Source: Mycoplasma phocoeninasale (GTDB taxonomy: Bacteria > Bacillota_I > Bacilli_A > Mycoplasmatales > Metamycoplasmataceae). Taken from it: a stretch of DNA of 64,000 nt. Below are positions 10,742 through 23,805 of the stretch, one piece after another (position 1 is the first letter of the stretch; each line of letters begins with the position of its first letter). Location: contig NZ_CP051480.1 in NCBI RefSeq assembly GCF_012934885.1, forward strand, positions 186,001-250,000, in the 5' to 3' direction. The translations under genes were made by a program, and so were the position numbers. Below the pieces are notes generated by a model. It saw only the letters and a program-made list of their open reading frames with translations, ran no database searches and was not told the origin of the DNA.

Positions 10742-13420
10742 ATGAAAAAACAAAAGAAATTAATATTTTCTCTGGCTGCACCAATAGCCACTGCTATTGC
10801 CATGCCATTAATTGCAGCAGCATGCACAAATGAAAAAGATACTAATAATGAAATTTCTTCTTTAAACCTTACATATAAGGGTAAATTTGACGGTGAAGAT
10901 TCATTTTCAATGCATAAAATAGAAATTGATGATGTTAATAACTTTAATATCATCCCATTAGAATCACAACTAAAATTTAATGACAAAACTGTGTTTGCAA
11001 AATTAGTAGTGCACAGCAAAAATAGTGATAAATACTACAATATGTATGTTAAATTTGTAAATAATGACAATGCTGTCATTGTCAACAAAATTGAAAAATC
11101 TGAATATGATAGTGTTCAAAATCAACAACAAAAGCATCATAATAAAAAAGATGGAGAACAAGAACAGCATAATAAAAAAGATGAACAAGATAAAAATGAG
11201 CAGCAAGATGATAATGAAGAATATTTAAATAGAGAAGAATTTGAAAAAATTGCTAAATTTAGCTATGTCAAAAATAGTTTGTCAGATTTAAACAATAACT
11301 CAATCAAATTGATAAATATTTCAGGTTACAAACACGTTGTACAAGATATTATAAATTTAAATACCCCAGATGAACCAAAAGCTGTTATAAAAATTGAAAT
11401 ACAAAAAAATAATAGAAAAATTTTTGATGTTTACTTGGAGCTTGTTGATTATGAGCTTGGACAAAAATCAAGAGTTTCATTTATAGATGAAGAAGTTTTT
11501 AATGAAGTTGCAACTAATTATAAAGAAATAGAAAATCAATTTAAAGATAAGGCTATAATTTCATACTCAGGAATTTTAGATGATGATAATGAATTTAAAA
11601 AAGAAAATGTTACATTAAATAAAATTGAAGGGTTTTTAAATAATCCTAAAAGTATAAATTGAAGTAAAAAGCAGTCACTTATTTTGAGCAAAATGACAAT
11701 AAAAAAACAAAATGGACCATTCATTACAGTATATATAAAATTTCCACTAAATTCTAATAATCCTAACGGGGAAATTATAACAAGGAACAACTATGAAACT
11801 TTGGATAGTGGAGCAAACGAATATTTAGAAAACAAAATTCCAGATGATTTTATAAATAATGCAAAATTTTCATATGATGGAAATTTAAATGAAGGAATAG
11901 AATTTGATAAAACAAAAATTAACTTGAATGGTGTAAGTAAATACTCTTATGAAATTTATGATAAAAACTTTTTAAGAGAATTCAAAGGTGACAAAAAAAG
12001 ATTTTATGTTGCCAAATTAGATTTTAAAAGAAATTATAATTATCAATTCAAAGTATATGTAAAATTTGTTCCAATTGATAACGATAATTTAGATATAAAG
12101 ATTATTAACAATGAAGAATATAATGATCTAATTGAAAAAGACCAACAGAAATTTAATGAAAAAATAAATGATTTCTTAAAGGTGGCTAAGTTTTCATATT
12201 CAGAGAACTTAAGTAATGGCAGTTTCAATCAACAATATATTAAATTAGAAAACGCAGATAATTACACTCATTTTTTTAGCCCTAATGATTTCGCAATAGA
12301 AGTAAACAAAGGATCAGAAAAATTTTTCATTGCTAGAATAAATGTTATTAGAAACGATAGTGATGAGCCATTTTACATTTATGTAAAATTTTCATCAACC
12401 AAAAGTAAGCCAAAAGGAGAATTTATAAGTTATATTTATGATTCATTATATCAATCTAGAGAAAATTACAACTTACAATTAAGACAGGAATTCGAGAAGA
12501 ATGCTAAGTTTACGTACAAAGGTAATATTGGTGTAGATGATAAAATCAAGTATAATAACCTTATCTTAAATAATTCAGACAATTATGAATTTAAAATTAA
12601 TAATTATCACAAATTACAATACTCAGATCCTTTGAAAAAAATCTATGTTGGTATTATTGATGTAATAAATAAAAATGGAAAAAAATTCCCTGTTTATGTA
12701 AAATTCACCACAGGAGAAGATAATGTTGAAGGCGAATTTATAGATGAAAATAATTTGGATTTACTAATGACAAAAGACAAAATGGAATTGGGACATTTGA
12801 AACGGGAATTCGAAAAAAATGCTAGGTTCACATACTCCGGCAATTTAAGTGATGAAAGCAAATTCACTCCAAAAAATATTGAATTTAGCGAAACAAATGA
12901 ACATACACATGAGATTCATTATGCATGATTTTTCGGCAATAAAACGAACTCAGAAAAATTTATTATTGTTAATGCGATTGTTAGAAACAAACAAGATAAA
13001 AGTTTTTGGACATATATAAAATTCCAACTCGATAATGACAAAAATGAGGGAAAAATTGTAAGTAAAAATTATTGAGATAGATATATGAAAGAGGAAATAA
13101 AATTTCAAAAAAGATTGGAATTAGAATTCATGAGTAGAGTTTCACTTTCATATTTAGGTGACTTAAGCAATGGTAAAACTTTTAGTGCAGATCGAATTAT
13201 ATTTAGTAGTGAAAAAGGCTATGAATATGAAATTGACGATGACTCAATAAAAGAAGTTAATAATGGCCCTGAAAAATTTTTCGCTGTTCAAATTAAAATT
13301 AAAAATTATAAAGGGGAGAGATTCTATGTCTACGCAAAATTCCTGCGAGCCAAGGACAATATTATCGGAAAATTCATCTCTTCAAATTATTATTATAGTT
13401 TAAACAATCAAAAATATTAA
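10742..13420 (+). CDS. Surface lipoprotein built of eight about 105-residue repeats
   Basis: 892 residues read through several TGA (Trp) codons. The signal peptide ends LIAAAC with the lipidated cysteine at residue 28. The rest is eight copies of one domain, starting near residues 40, 160, 262, 366, 473, 580, 686 and 792. The repeat core is FEKNAKFTYSGNL, then IxLxNxxxYxxEI, then KKFFVAxIxV, then FYVYVKF, then GEFIxxxxY. Unit 1 is the most divergent and is joined to unit 2 by a Gln/His/Lys/Glu-rich linker (about 118-155). There are no enzyme motifs; this is probably an adhesin or antigen exposed on the cell. A TATAAT box lies just upstream; the ribosome site is weak (AGAAAG). Confidence 0.85.
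10853..13411 (+). repeat. Eight-unit protein repeat array, about 315-bp period
   Basis: Successive unit starts recognised by an acidic/aromatic (E/D)F..xAKF(S/T)Y block lie near bases 11238, 11538, 11846, 12169, 12490, 12808 and 13124. The spacing of about 300-325 bases is regular. The DNA copies have diverged, so this is an old protein repeat rather than recent tandem DNA. Confidence 0.8.
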
Positions 13421-13451
13421 GTGTTAAATAAAAGTTAAAAATAGTAATCTA

Positions 13452-13485
13452 GAATTCAAATGTAAAAACGTTTGAATTTTTATTT
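13452..13485 (+). terminator. Terminator of the repeat lipoprotein gene
   Basis: Stem ATTCAAA/TTTGAAT with a 10-base loop, followed by TTTTATT. Confidence 0.75.
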
Positions 13486-13561
13486 GTAGTGTTATTTTAT
13501 TTTAATTATTTGCAAATTGTAACAATATTAATATTAAAATTCGAAGATTTTTTTAAAAAAA

Positions 13562-13611
13562 GATATAAAAACAAGTCAAGCTTTTGTTAATAGTACAATT
13601 GCTTTGACTTG
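13562..13611 (-). terminator. Terminator of the ABC exporter operon
   Basis: On the minus strand CAAGTCAAAGC pairs with GCTTGACTTG around a 19-base loop and is followed by TTTTTATA. Confidence 0.75.
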
Positions 13612-13642
13612 AATTAATTTGCTAGTTTGTGACTGTGTGCCA

Positions 13643-14587
13643 CTAAGCTGTGACTTCAGGTTTTATTGGATCAATTAATCATTTACGAGTTTGTTTTTTA
13701 ATTTCTTTAATATGGCCAAGTTCTAGATAAATAACTTTATCAGCCAGTTCGGCAACATCAGGGTCATGGGATACAATAATAATGGTTGTCCCATAATCAC
13801 GATTAATTTGTTGGAGAATTTTTAGCACTGTTAAACCGGTTTTTTCATCTAGTGCACCAGTGGGTTCATCAGCAACAATTATTTCAGAATTCTTAGAAAT
13901 TGCTCTTAAAATTGAAACTCGTTGTTGTTGACCACCTGACATTTGTGAAGGGTATTTATACATACAATCTTCCAAATTAAAATCTTTGAATAGTTTTTTG
14001 ATATTTAAGTGTTTTGATTTATCTTTTTGTAAATATGCACCAGTTTCAACATTGTCATAACTATTTAAATTTTGTAGCAGGTTATAGTTTTGGAAGATAA
14101 AAGAAATATTTTCTCTTCGAAATAATGTTTGTTTAGCATCATTTAAATATGGTAAATTAACATTATTAACAATTACTGAACCACTAGTAGGACGATCAAG
14201 TGCACTTAGAATGTTTAGCAGCGTTGATTTACCTGAACCTGATTTACCGTATAAGATGGCAATTTCGCCTTTCTCAACTTGTAAAGTGATCCCTTTTAGA
14301 ACATCAGTGGCAACATTACCAGATAGATAGGTTTTTTTGACATCTTCAATTTCCACAATAAAGTTACCAGTATTTTTTTTGTTAAAATCTGCATCTTTTT
14401 TTCGTGGTTTATTATTTGCTAAACGAAATTTTTTAAGTGTGGCATTATCTAAAACTTTAATCACCACATCATCATCTTTGATTTCAAATGGTTCTTTATG
14501 ACGATGAATATTAACTGCATTTAGATCTGAGATGTTACTATCAGTAGATTTCTTTTTCAGTTTTTTTTCTTTTTTATCTTTGGCCAT
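13643..14587 (-). CDS. ABC transporter ATP-binding protein, LolD/MacB type
   Basis: 314 residues; TGA near the end is Trp. It powers the FtsX-like permease encoded just upstream. The first 75 residues are a lysine-rich, probably cytoplasmic extension not usual in the family. Then follow FIVEIEDVKKTYL, Walker A GKSGSGKST (about 114), the Q-loop FQNYNLL, signature MSGGQQQR, Walker B IIVADEPTGALD and the H-loop VSHDPDVAELAD. The ATG overlaps the permease stop codon by one base (TAATG), so translation is coupled. Relatives move lipoproteins or peptides out of the membrane; the substrate here is unknown. Confidence 0.9.
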
Positions 14588-17500
14588 TATTTTCCTTTCA
14601 AGGCATCAACAGCCTTAACTTTGTTTAGACTCTTCCACGTAATAATTGAGGTAATAGCGAATACCGATAAGCAAATAACGGCACTTAAAATAATCGTGGA
14701 CACATGTAATGCCAGCGGCAGAACAATTTGACTTGTCGCCATTAAAAAGGCATTAAAGATACTAATTATTGATAGAGTAATCGGAATCATCAGTAAACAT
14801 GCCATGAGGATACTTGGAATAAAGTTTGAGAAGAATAGCATAATCTTTTCTTTATTAGTATAACCAAGTACTGAGAATATTGCTATTGCTCTTTTATTAG
14901 AAGCAATCATTATATTAGTAATTGCCACTAAAATAACAACTGATATGATTAGTGAAATAATAATTAAGGCAACTAAGATTGTATTAACAGTTTTAGAAAT
15001 TTCGGAAATAAATCCAACTTCAATATCCTTACTATTAACATCAAATGAAGCGCCATACATAACATTTTTGCCATAAATCGAATCCGGTTGTGTACCATAG
15101 AATTTTAGTAATGTTTCTCTAGCAATATTTTTGTATTTATCAAGTGCTTCTTCAGGTTTTGAAGAAATAATATTCTCAATATCAGCTTCACTAATTGATA
15201 ATCTAGATTTTAGAACATCTAAATAATTTAGCTTAGCGTCTGGATGCGCTTCATTATAAGCATTAACATTATGTTCAAACACTGAGGTGTACTTTTTATT
15301 TTTATCTGAGATGAAAATATTTTTGAATAATTCCCAGACATCAGCATCATTATAATTAGCAATATCAAAGCTACTTGCAGCTCCTCAAAATCCTGTTGAT
15401 GAATATGTTGTTAGTGTGTCAATGGTTTGAACTGGAGTATTATCATTTGAAAGAATTCCATTAAAGGCGTCATATTTTCGATTAAATAAATATTCGTATT
15501 TATCCTTATTCTGTGGATCTAGTTTGATTGAATTATTTAGCTCATCAATTCTTGCTGCTTTTAGTCTTTCTGTTAGTGTGTCATATCCTAGAATATGATC
15601 TAAAACATCTTTCCTTGAAACGAATTCACTATTAATGTAAGTTTCTGAAATGCCAATAACTTTAAAAGTATATTGTGTTTTAGGGCCAGTTTGACCTAAA
15701 GCTTTATGACTGAATCTATCAGCATGATTTAGTAAATCAAAGCTAAATTTAGATCCAATTCCTAAATGATGTCTTTTTGAGGCAACTTCATTCAGAATAA
15801 CGGGAATATCTTGATTTTCAGATGAATTGAAATCATATTGATAATCATAAAGTTTATTAATTAGATTTTCACCATATGAGTTTTTAAGACTGATAAATCT
15901 ACTATCTTTATAATAACCGTAAATTCTGCTTTCTTTTTTATCAATTAATCCTGAGGCATAAGTGTATTTTTCATTTGTAGCATCATTTCAATACACACCA
16001 CCAAATGAAACGAAGAAATCAATACCATTAACTTTATTATAAGCATTAATTAGAAAGTTACGGTAATCTTCACGGTTACGAGAAGTTTCGACTTTTCTAG
16101 GTTTTAGATAAATTTGGTTAATTGGATCTCATTCAACATAGTTAAATTGTTGATTAATTTTTGAACTTGAACCAGTATTAAGATTATCACGAAGCAAGAA
16201 GAAATAACTTGTACGATTTGATAAATCTTCAGTTTTTCCCGCTTTAAAATCCTCGATAAATTTATCAATGTTCTTAACAGCAATTAAGTTATCATATGCG
16301 GCATCAGGAGAAATATTGGTAAAGTCAGTATTGTTTTTTAATTTTGTCAAATCAATTATATTTTGAGTTTTTTGCATTTCAAATGAAATACGTTTAAAAA
16401 TTTGGGCAACTCTAGCTCTTTGCGTTTCAGGCATATTAGCATAAGTAATATCTCATGGACTCAGTTCAACTGATAAACCTAGCAGTATATCCAAAGATGA
16501 TTTAGTAATTACTGTTGGTGAAAATGGTCTTTGAACAACATCAGTATTAAATGAAGCGCCGGGTCTTAAAAAGTTTGGATTATTATAATCTAATTGACTT
16601 CCATTAGCAGATGAACCACCAGATAGATCATTTGGAATGTATAAAAGCGCATTTAAATCACTTTTATCATAAGTGACATAAGGACCGCCTTCAGTTGTTG
16701 GACTCTCTAGATCTAATTTAAATTTATATAACCGATCTTCATATGTTTTAGAAATTGCCCTATTAAAGACATTTGTTGACGATAAGAAGAACATCGAAAT
16801 TAGTGAGGTCGTTGAAAATGATAGAAATAGCGAGAACATTTTTCAGAAGTTATTTAAGGCCATTGAAGCAATATATCTCATCTTAATTGGTAATTTTTTA
16901 AAGATTGATGAAATTCTTCTTGCCACATTACCAACAGCAACTTCTGTTAATCCATTCATTAATTCTGTGGCTTTTTTATTAACTGAAATTACAGTAATAA
17001 CAAAAATAATTAATGAAACAAATACCAGTGGTATCAAAATCGTTCCAAGTAATCCAAGCGCACTAAATGGAATAATATTCTGCTCCAGTGTCCAGTATGA
17101 TGAAAGAATTTGCATCGTTGGTCTTTGTAAAGCAAATCCAAAGATATACCCGAAAAGCCCACCAATACCAGCTGGAATTCAACCAAAGACTGAAAATGAT
17201 AAAGCGATTTCACCAGTTTTATAACCTTGAGCTCGCAAAATACCAACAACTTTATTTCTTGCCTCAATATATCTTTTAATAATGAAGTAGACAATAAATG
17301 CTACTAAAATAGTTAAAATGATAATTAGTCAAATAGTAGTATTTTGAATTGATGAAACGATTGAACGAACAGTAACAACTCTAATATATCTTTCAGGATT
17401 AATACTATCTTGTTCATCTCGTAGAAATACTTTCTTAAGTGAACCAGGAGCGACGTCATTAATAATTTGTGAAATGTTATTTTTTAATTCAGTTGGAGAT

Positions 17501-20500
17501 TTTCCTTCTAAATATTTACCTTTTTCATCAGTTGGAGATTTAATTAGTGCATAAGTTTTAAGGGCAAAGGTTGGATAAGCTGAACGAATTCGATCAAATC
17601 CTTTGTCATTTACATAAACTATTGCTTGAGTGTTAGTATCAACTTGAATATTTTCTTCATTAACAACAGGATATAGATAATCAGCTGTCCCATCAATACC
17701 CACAATTAAATATTCTTGGGTATTGATTCTAATTTTGTATTTATCATCCAAATTATCAATAAATAATTGCATTAAATATGGATTTTTTAAATATTCATCA
17801 TCAATTTTACCAGTGTAAACCTCTTTGTTATTTGAATTTAAATATCCATAATTAACTTTAGCAAAATATGAGCTTGAATCTGAATAAGAAATTAAATTTG
17901 AAACAGTAATACCATCAATAATTTCATCAAAAACAGCATTAGTAATTTTGGTAATATTAATTCCAAAAATGCTTAAATCTGAGCCATCTTCTAATTTTAA
18001 AAATGAATTTATGATGTGATTAAAAAATGAAAAGTCTAAGGCGATTGAAGCATCATTCTGTGATTTGATTAGCGAGTTATTACTATCAAATGTTTTAGTA
18101 ATGGCAAGAATTTCATTTCTTAAATCATTAATATCAGTATTTTGAAGATTATTTAAAATTTTTGTAACAATGTAAGCAAGATTACCTTGATTTGGATTTG
18201 GAGAGAAAAAGTAGTATAAAACGATTTGCGGAAAACTCATGAAGGCAAATGGATTAAATAAATTACGTGGCACATTTATCAATGATAAATATGATGGTAG
18301 ACTTGACGCTTCAAGAGTTTGCTTGTAGATAATATCAAAAGTATAATCTGAATCAATTAATGGAGCTAATTCACCACTGTGTGATGTTTTTAGAAACGAA
18401 TTTAAAAATGTTGTTAATGATTGTAGATAGAAAGTTGGCATCTGATCAGCTGAGACAATATATCCAAAATTATAAGAAAGCTCATTTGAATTTGATAGCA
18501 GAATATTTTTGATTTCCTCAATTGTTTTAGCAGAAATATTAAATGATTGTAATTTGCTGAAAAACTTGTTAAATGTAGAACCGTTGTTAATTAATTCAAT
18601 TAATTTTTTATTAGCTTCTGAAGTGTGAGCATTTGAGTAAGCAATTTTTAAAAATGAATCACTGCCACCTAAAAAACCAAAACCAGGAATTTGATTAATA
18701 ACTGCATCGTAATTCGCCATCTCTTTAATAATTTCAGGATCTTTTGAAAGTTCAAATAAAGAAATTAGAACTTGACGAATTTGATCATATGTCAAATGTT
18801 TTTTACTGAAACTTTTTTGAATATATCTTTCATTAGTTTCAGGATCAATAATAATTTTTTCTTCCTGTTCACCTAATTTATTTAAATAGTAGGCTAATTT
18901 AATTCAAAAACTATATAAAACAAATTCGTTTTTAATAACATCATTGTCATTTCTAATCATTTTCGAAACAAAGAAATTTTCTAGTGCTGAATGAGCAAGT
19001 TTTAGTAGTGAATGGTTTTTAGATCTAACAGTGGGATTGTCATTAAACACTGCTGATCGAAAGGCTAGATCACCATATGAAGCAACGGCTTTTTCTCCAT
19101 TTGAAAAAGTGTATGATCCGTTTGATTTATAGTTTTTAATTTGAATTTTTTGTAGAAGAGCACGATAAATTTCTAATTTTTCAAGAATTTTATTAGGATC
19201 TCTTAAATCGAAGTTGTTAGCTAAAACATAATCAACTATAAATTTGTATTCACCAGAAGTTAATGAAATTAAAGTTTTATTTCTAATGGCATTTTTTGTC
19301 TTTGAAATGATTCTATCAACAAATAGAGTATTATAAGGATCAACTTCAAGAGCTACATTAGGAATATTATTAGAATTTGCATCTGGGAAATTAAAGTTTT
19401 GAATTCCTAGTAAATCAAAAATAGAAATTTTATCAGGATCATTATCTGGAATTACTATGTCAACTGGTGAAACAATTTTTCTTGTTTTTGACGATAGGTT
19501 TAAAATCTTAATAATTGCTTGTTGAATTTGATTTATTTTACCATGTGATATGTCATTTCCAGCAGAGCTAAGTGATGAAAGAAATGCTGCTAAATAATCA
19601 GCTTGTGATAGTATTTCGGTTCGATAATCATTGTAAATACGATTATTAGCCGTAATAGTTGACTTTTGGGTTTTAATTAATTTAGAAAGTGAATCAGCAA
19701 ACTTGCTAAAGCTTACATTACTAATTAATTCTTTTAGTCCCTCATTAATATTGTTATATGAACCATTTTTATTAGCATCAATTTTTTTAAAGAAACTACT
19801 AATGGTTTGTTTATTTTCCTCACTAACTTCAACATTAGCATCTTCATTTGCTGATAATCATTTTTGATAAATGCTGCGAGATGATTCAGGATCTAAAAAA
19901 CCTTTAAAATCAATACTATCGATAATTTTTCCTAAACCAATTTTTAATTGGTATTCATCAATTGATTGAATAAAACTTAATGTCGCTCTATGACTTGATA
20001 GTGTTCAATAAGTGTCCTCAACTCTTGTAAAAGGGGCATAAGGATGATTTTTATATCAATCTTGAATGATTGCTGAAAATTTAATAAAATCAATTGAGTT
20101 AATAATATCGCTAAATGCATCAAAAATTAAATTTTTATCTTTTATAAAATCAAATAAATCAACTAATCTAATTTTTAATTGCGGAATAACATAAATATTA
20201 TTAATATTTAAAATACGACTAATTTTTTTAAGCTCATCTAATAAATATTGGTCACGTTTTTCACTAGACAAACCGCCTGATTCATATTGATTTTTTAAAT
20301 ATTTAACAATTTTATTTAAAAATCTTTTAATAAAAACATTAGCGTTAGTATTAGGATAGTCTAAATTTTGAACATTAGAGTTAGCAGGTTTAATAATGTA
20401 TTTAATTGTGTCAAAAACAACTTTTTCTAAAATAAATTGGTTAGTTTTTGCCGCAGCTAAAAGATTGTGAAAACCATTAACTTGAACACTTTGAGTTAAA

Positions 20501-22938
20501 GCGTTTAAAATTCGATTAGCATCGTCCTTATCGAAAACATTTTTAAAATCTGATTTTAAGATGATTTCCTTAATTTTTTCAATTAGACCATTAATTGTCT
20601 TCTTTTGAATAATTTCTTGTGTTAATTCATTTGATACTGAACCAAAAACAAGTGGTAAACTAATTGAGTTTTTGAAAAATGGATCAATCTTGGCTCATCC
20701 GTTTTTACCGATTTCACCACGAATTGTGTATTGTTCCTTGACTAAATAATCATAGATTTCTTTCAAGGTGAATGATTCTTTTCGATTTTTAATAACTTTA
20801 TTTCAAACTTTGTTGCTATTAAAATTTGGAATTTCTGATTTTTGTAGTAGAATGTATTGACCTTGTTTTGGCATAGCAATTGCCCCAACAATTGATGCAC
20901 CATTTGGTCCTTTTGGCTCATCAGCTGCCTTGGTTAGAATTAGAATTTTGCCATTAATTAAATAAGGAATTTTAGTATTAGGTAAAAAGTCATAATAATC
21001 AACAAAACGAATGTCCGCATTAAAATATCTAGTGTCAGGAGTAAATGCTTTAAAAATTGAATCAATAAGTGACAATGTATACACTGGCGGTATTTTTTTA
21101 ATCACTTTGCTATTTAATTCTGGTTTTAGAATAAAACTGTCAATATTTTGGCTTTCAACTGACTTGCTTAAAAGCGAAGGATTTAAAGTTTCGTTAAACA
21201 ACTTTCCAACATTTTGTTTTATCCCTAAAAGTCTGTTTTCATTATCACCAGTATTAATAAAGTGGAAAACATTTTTTTTGGTAGTTTTATCTTCAATACT
21301 TTCAACCGTTAAACTTTGTCTAATACCAAGATTTTCAGATCCAACTTGTCTTCTAATGTCATTTATGATTGAAGTTTTTGCAAAATTTGTAGCACTATCG
21401 CGAACAAATTCTTGTTGTTCCTTAAATTTGTCGCTATTAATAATTGCATTAAAATCTTCGTCACTAACATCCTCGTTGTTTGGCGTTGATCCAAATAATT
21501 TAAACTCGATTTGTTTAATATTTGAATAGATAGTGTGTTCATTATTTGCTTTTTCATTAGGAATAAATTTATTTTCTTTTCCTCCACTCCAACTCTTAGC
21601 AAATGATTTGGCCAAATCTTCACGTTCAATTGGTACAACTTGGGTTATAACTTTTGATTTTTGATTTCCAATTTGATATCTAGTTTCAATGGTTTTATTT
21701 CAATATGAAAAATAGCCAATTTCACGGTATTTTCTCGGATCTTTTTGTTTAAGTTCGGAAATAAATTTTAGATAAGAACCCTTTCAATTAGAACTATTTT
21801 CATCTTCAATTTCATCTCAATTTAGAACGTAACGGTATCAATTATAGAAAACTTTTGTTTCCGTTTTTCTAATTCATGAATCTGGAATTCTATAAGTTTT
21901 ATTTGCGGCTAGCGGAATTCTTTTAAAAGATTTTGACGATAATTCATGATTTTTTAAATAATTAGCCAAATTGAAAGTTTTTTGAATTTTATCATTTGGG
22001 TCAATTTTATTATTGTCAGTTTTGAAATTCGCTTGAAGTTTGATATCTGCTGAAGTTTGTTTATCTCTGTTGAAAACATATCTTCCATTAGTTTTTTCAA
22101 ATCCTAATATGCTTAAAACATCTTCACCAAAAATAGTGGCTAATGTTCCTTCGGCTTTTCATTTATCATATTCAATTGTTGAAAATGAAGCTTGCTTAGT
22201 TTCAGTGTTAATAAATAGTGGCGATGATGAGTAGATATAATCAGAGTTTTTAGGAACATCGCGTTTATCTCTTTCCGAATAAGCAATATTTAAAAATTGT
22301 CCTAGTGAAATATCACGAACCAAAGTAATTTGGTCATTAGCTGTGATTTTTTTATCTTCAAGCACTTCTTGGAATTTACCATTTTCTTTTTTATAGAGAT
22401 TAAAAAAGCGATCATTTCCTTGAAAGCTAAAATTACGGATATTTGCAAAGTTTGGATTATCTTTGATGATTTCGAAGTTAACACTTGAAATGCCGTATTT
22501 ACTTTCATAAGCAAAACGCATAAAATCCTCAGTGCGAATGTAATAATTATTATCGCTAACATCTCAACCATCAAATTTATTTTTTAACTTAATGTAATTT
22601 TCATCCTCTTCAGGAAGGTTAATTGAATATGAAATGTTTGAATCATTTCGCAATGATTCAAAGACAACTGGTTCTTTCACTTCAGTGACATTATCAGAAC
22701 CGATTTGATTAAACCCGGACTTAGGCGCAATACCTGATGGATTAACATCTAAATCTGTTATTAGATCATGTAGTCTAGAGACTTTGTCATATGCATTAAT
22801 TGTTGATGCATAACTAGTTTTAACATCATTTAATAGCGTGAATAAAAATGTAGTCAAAAATATTAATATTGTCAAACAAATTAATGTAACTTTATTTTTT
22901 GAAAGTGATTTAAACACTTCCTTAAATAGTCTGCGCAT
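14587..22938 (-). CDS. Giant FtsX-family ABC transporter permease (2783 residues)
   Basis: One frame stays open from 22938 to 14587 when TGA is Trp. I checked the regions between the longer sub-frames codon by codon and found no TAA or TAG. There is one N-terminal membrane helix (about residues 14-36). A very long extracellular region to about residue 1865 is rich in Asn, Ser, Phe and Ile. A first helix block with FtsX features follows (VVGILRAQGYKTGE, about 1865-2020), then a second extracellular stretch (about 2050-2580). The last three helices (about 2590-2780) carry AIFSVLGYTNKEKIMLFFSN. This is the MacB/FtsX plan with a greatly enlarged ectodomain. The partner ATPase is coupled by a 1-base overlap. 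Function is unknown; export or surface processing of lipoproteins is plausible. Confidence 0.88.
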
Positions 22939-23063
22939 TTGAGTCCTTTCTTAGTTGAATAAAAATAATAGAATTATATACTTTTGGCAATTAAATTAGA
23001 TTTTTTTAGTTTTGATTAAAATTTTTACAAAAAAATATAACATTTATGTTTATTATTTATGTA

Positions 23064-23110
23064 AATAAAAAGACAACAACTAGGTTTTTTTGCCTTTAGT
23101 TAGATTGTCT
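23064..23110 (-). terminator. Terminator of the prs-rsmG operon
   Basis: GACAA-CTAACTA pairs with TAGTT-TTGTC, followed by TTTTTATTT on the minus strand. It begins inside the last codons of rsmG. Confidence 0.75.
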
Positions 23111-23805
23111 TTAATAATTTGCGATCAATTTCTCGGAATATCAGCTGGTGTTGAATCGTGTTTTTTATAACAAACTAGAACATTGTCAATTTCAAAAAAC
23201 CTTTGAAGTTTGACTATGTCAAAATTTATATTTAATTTATTAGAAATTCATTTAGCATTAGCAATTTCAGCCAAATAGTTTTTTGATTTTAAAAAGCAAA
23301 ATGTAGAGTTGATTTTTCCAAGGTGATGAGAGATCTCGACTAAGTTTTTTAATTCACTAACTGCTCTAGCACTAATGAAGTCAAATTTTTCGGCAGATTT
23401 ATCATCTTCTGCTCTAGTTGCCTTAACTTTGATATTGCTGAGATTTAATTTTTCTGCCACAAGCTTTAGAAAATTAGCTCGCTTTTGCTGAGGCTCAAAA
23501 ATAGTTAATTTAAAAACTGGATTATATATGAAGTATGGAATTATTGGAAATCCCGCACCTGAACCAATATCTAAAACGTCTTTATTCTCAAAATTGAAAA
23601 TTTTTGTATTTATTTCATCAAAAATTAAAATTGATTCAATAATTCCTTCTTTAATAAGTCTTTCATCATAAAAACCAGTCAAATTATAGCTTTTATTTTC
23701 CTGCTCAATTAATTCATAGTATTGATGCAATTTGCTAAAAATTTCATCATCTTGAACTTTTAAATAGCTTTTTAGAATAGCAAAACTCTTAGCGACTGTA
23801 AGCAT
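23080..23805 (-). CDS. rsmG: 16S rRNA (guanine527-N7)-methyltransferase RsmG (GidB)
   Basis: 241 residues, with TGA as Trp twice in the C-terminal part. It methylates G527 of 16S rRNA using S-adenosylmethionine. The family signatures are visible: YNLTGFYDERLIKEGIIES, the SAM-binding DVLDIGSGAGFPIIP (about 77-91), TIFEPQQKRANFL and ISARAVSELKNL. The gene starts inside the 3' end of prs (17-base overlap) with no strong ribosome site, so it is probably translationally coupled. Length is normal. Confidence 0.92.

Noticed and set aside
16967..17279. Plus-strand frames inside the giant permease gene
   Set aside because: They run opposite to a long well-supported frame and have no recognisable protein features.
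14587..22938. Permease read as several broken genes or frameshift fragments
   Set aside because: All pieces share one phase; the breaks are TGA (Trp), and a triplet-by-triplet check of the intervals found no TAA or TAG.
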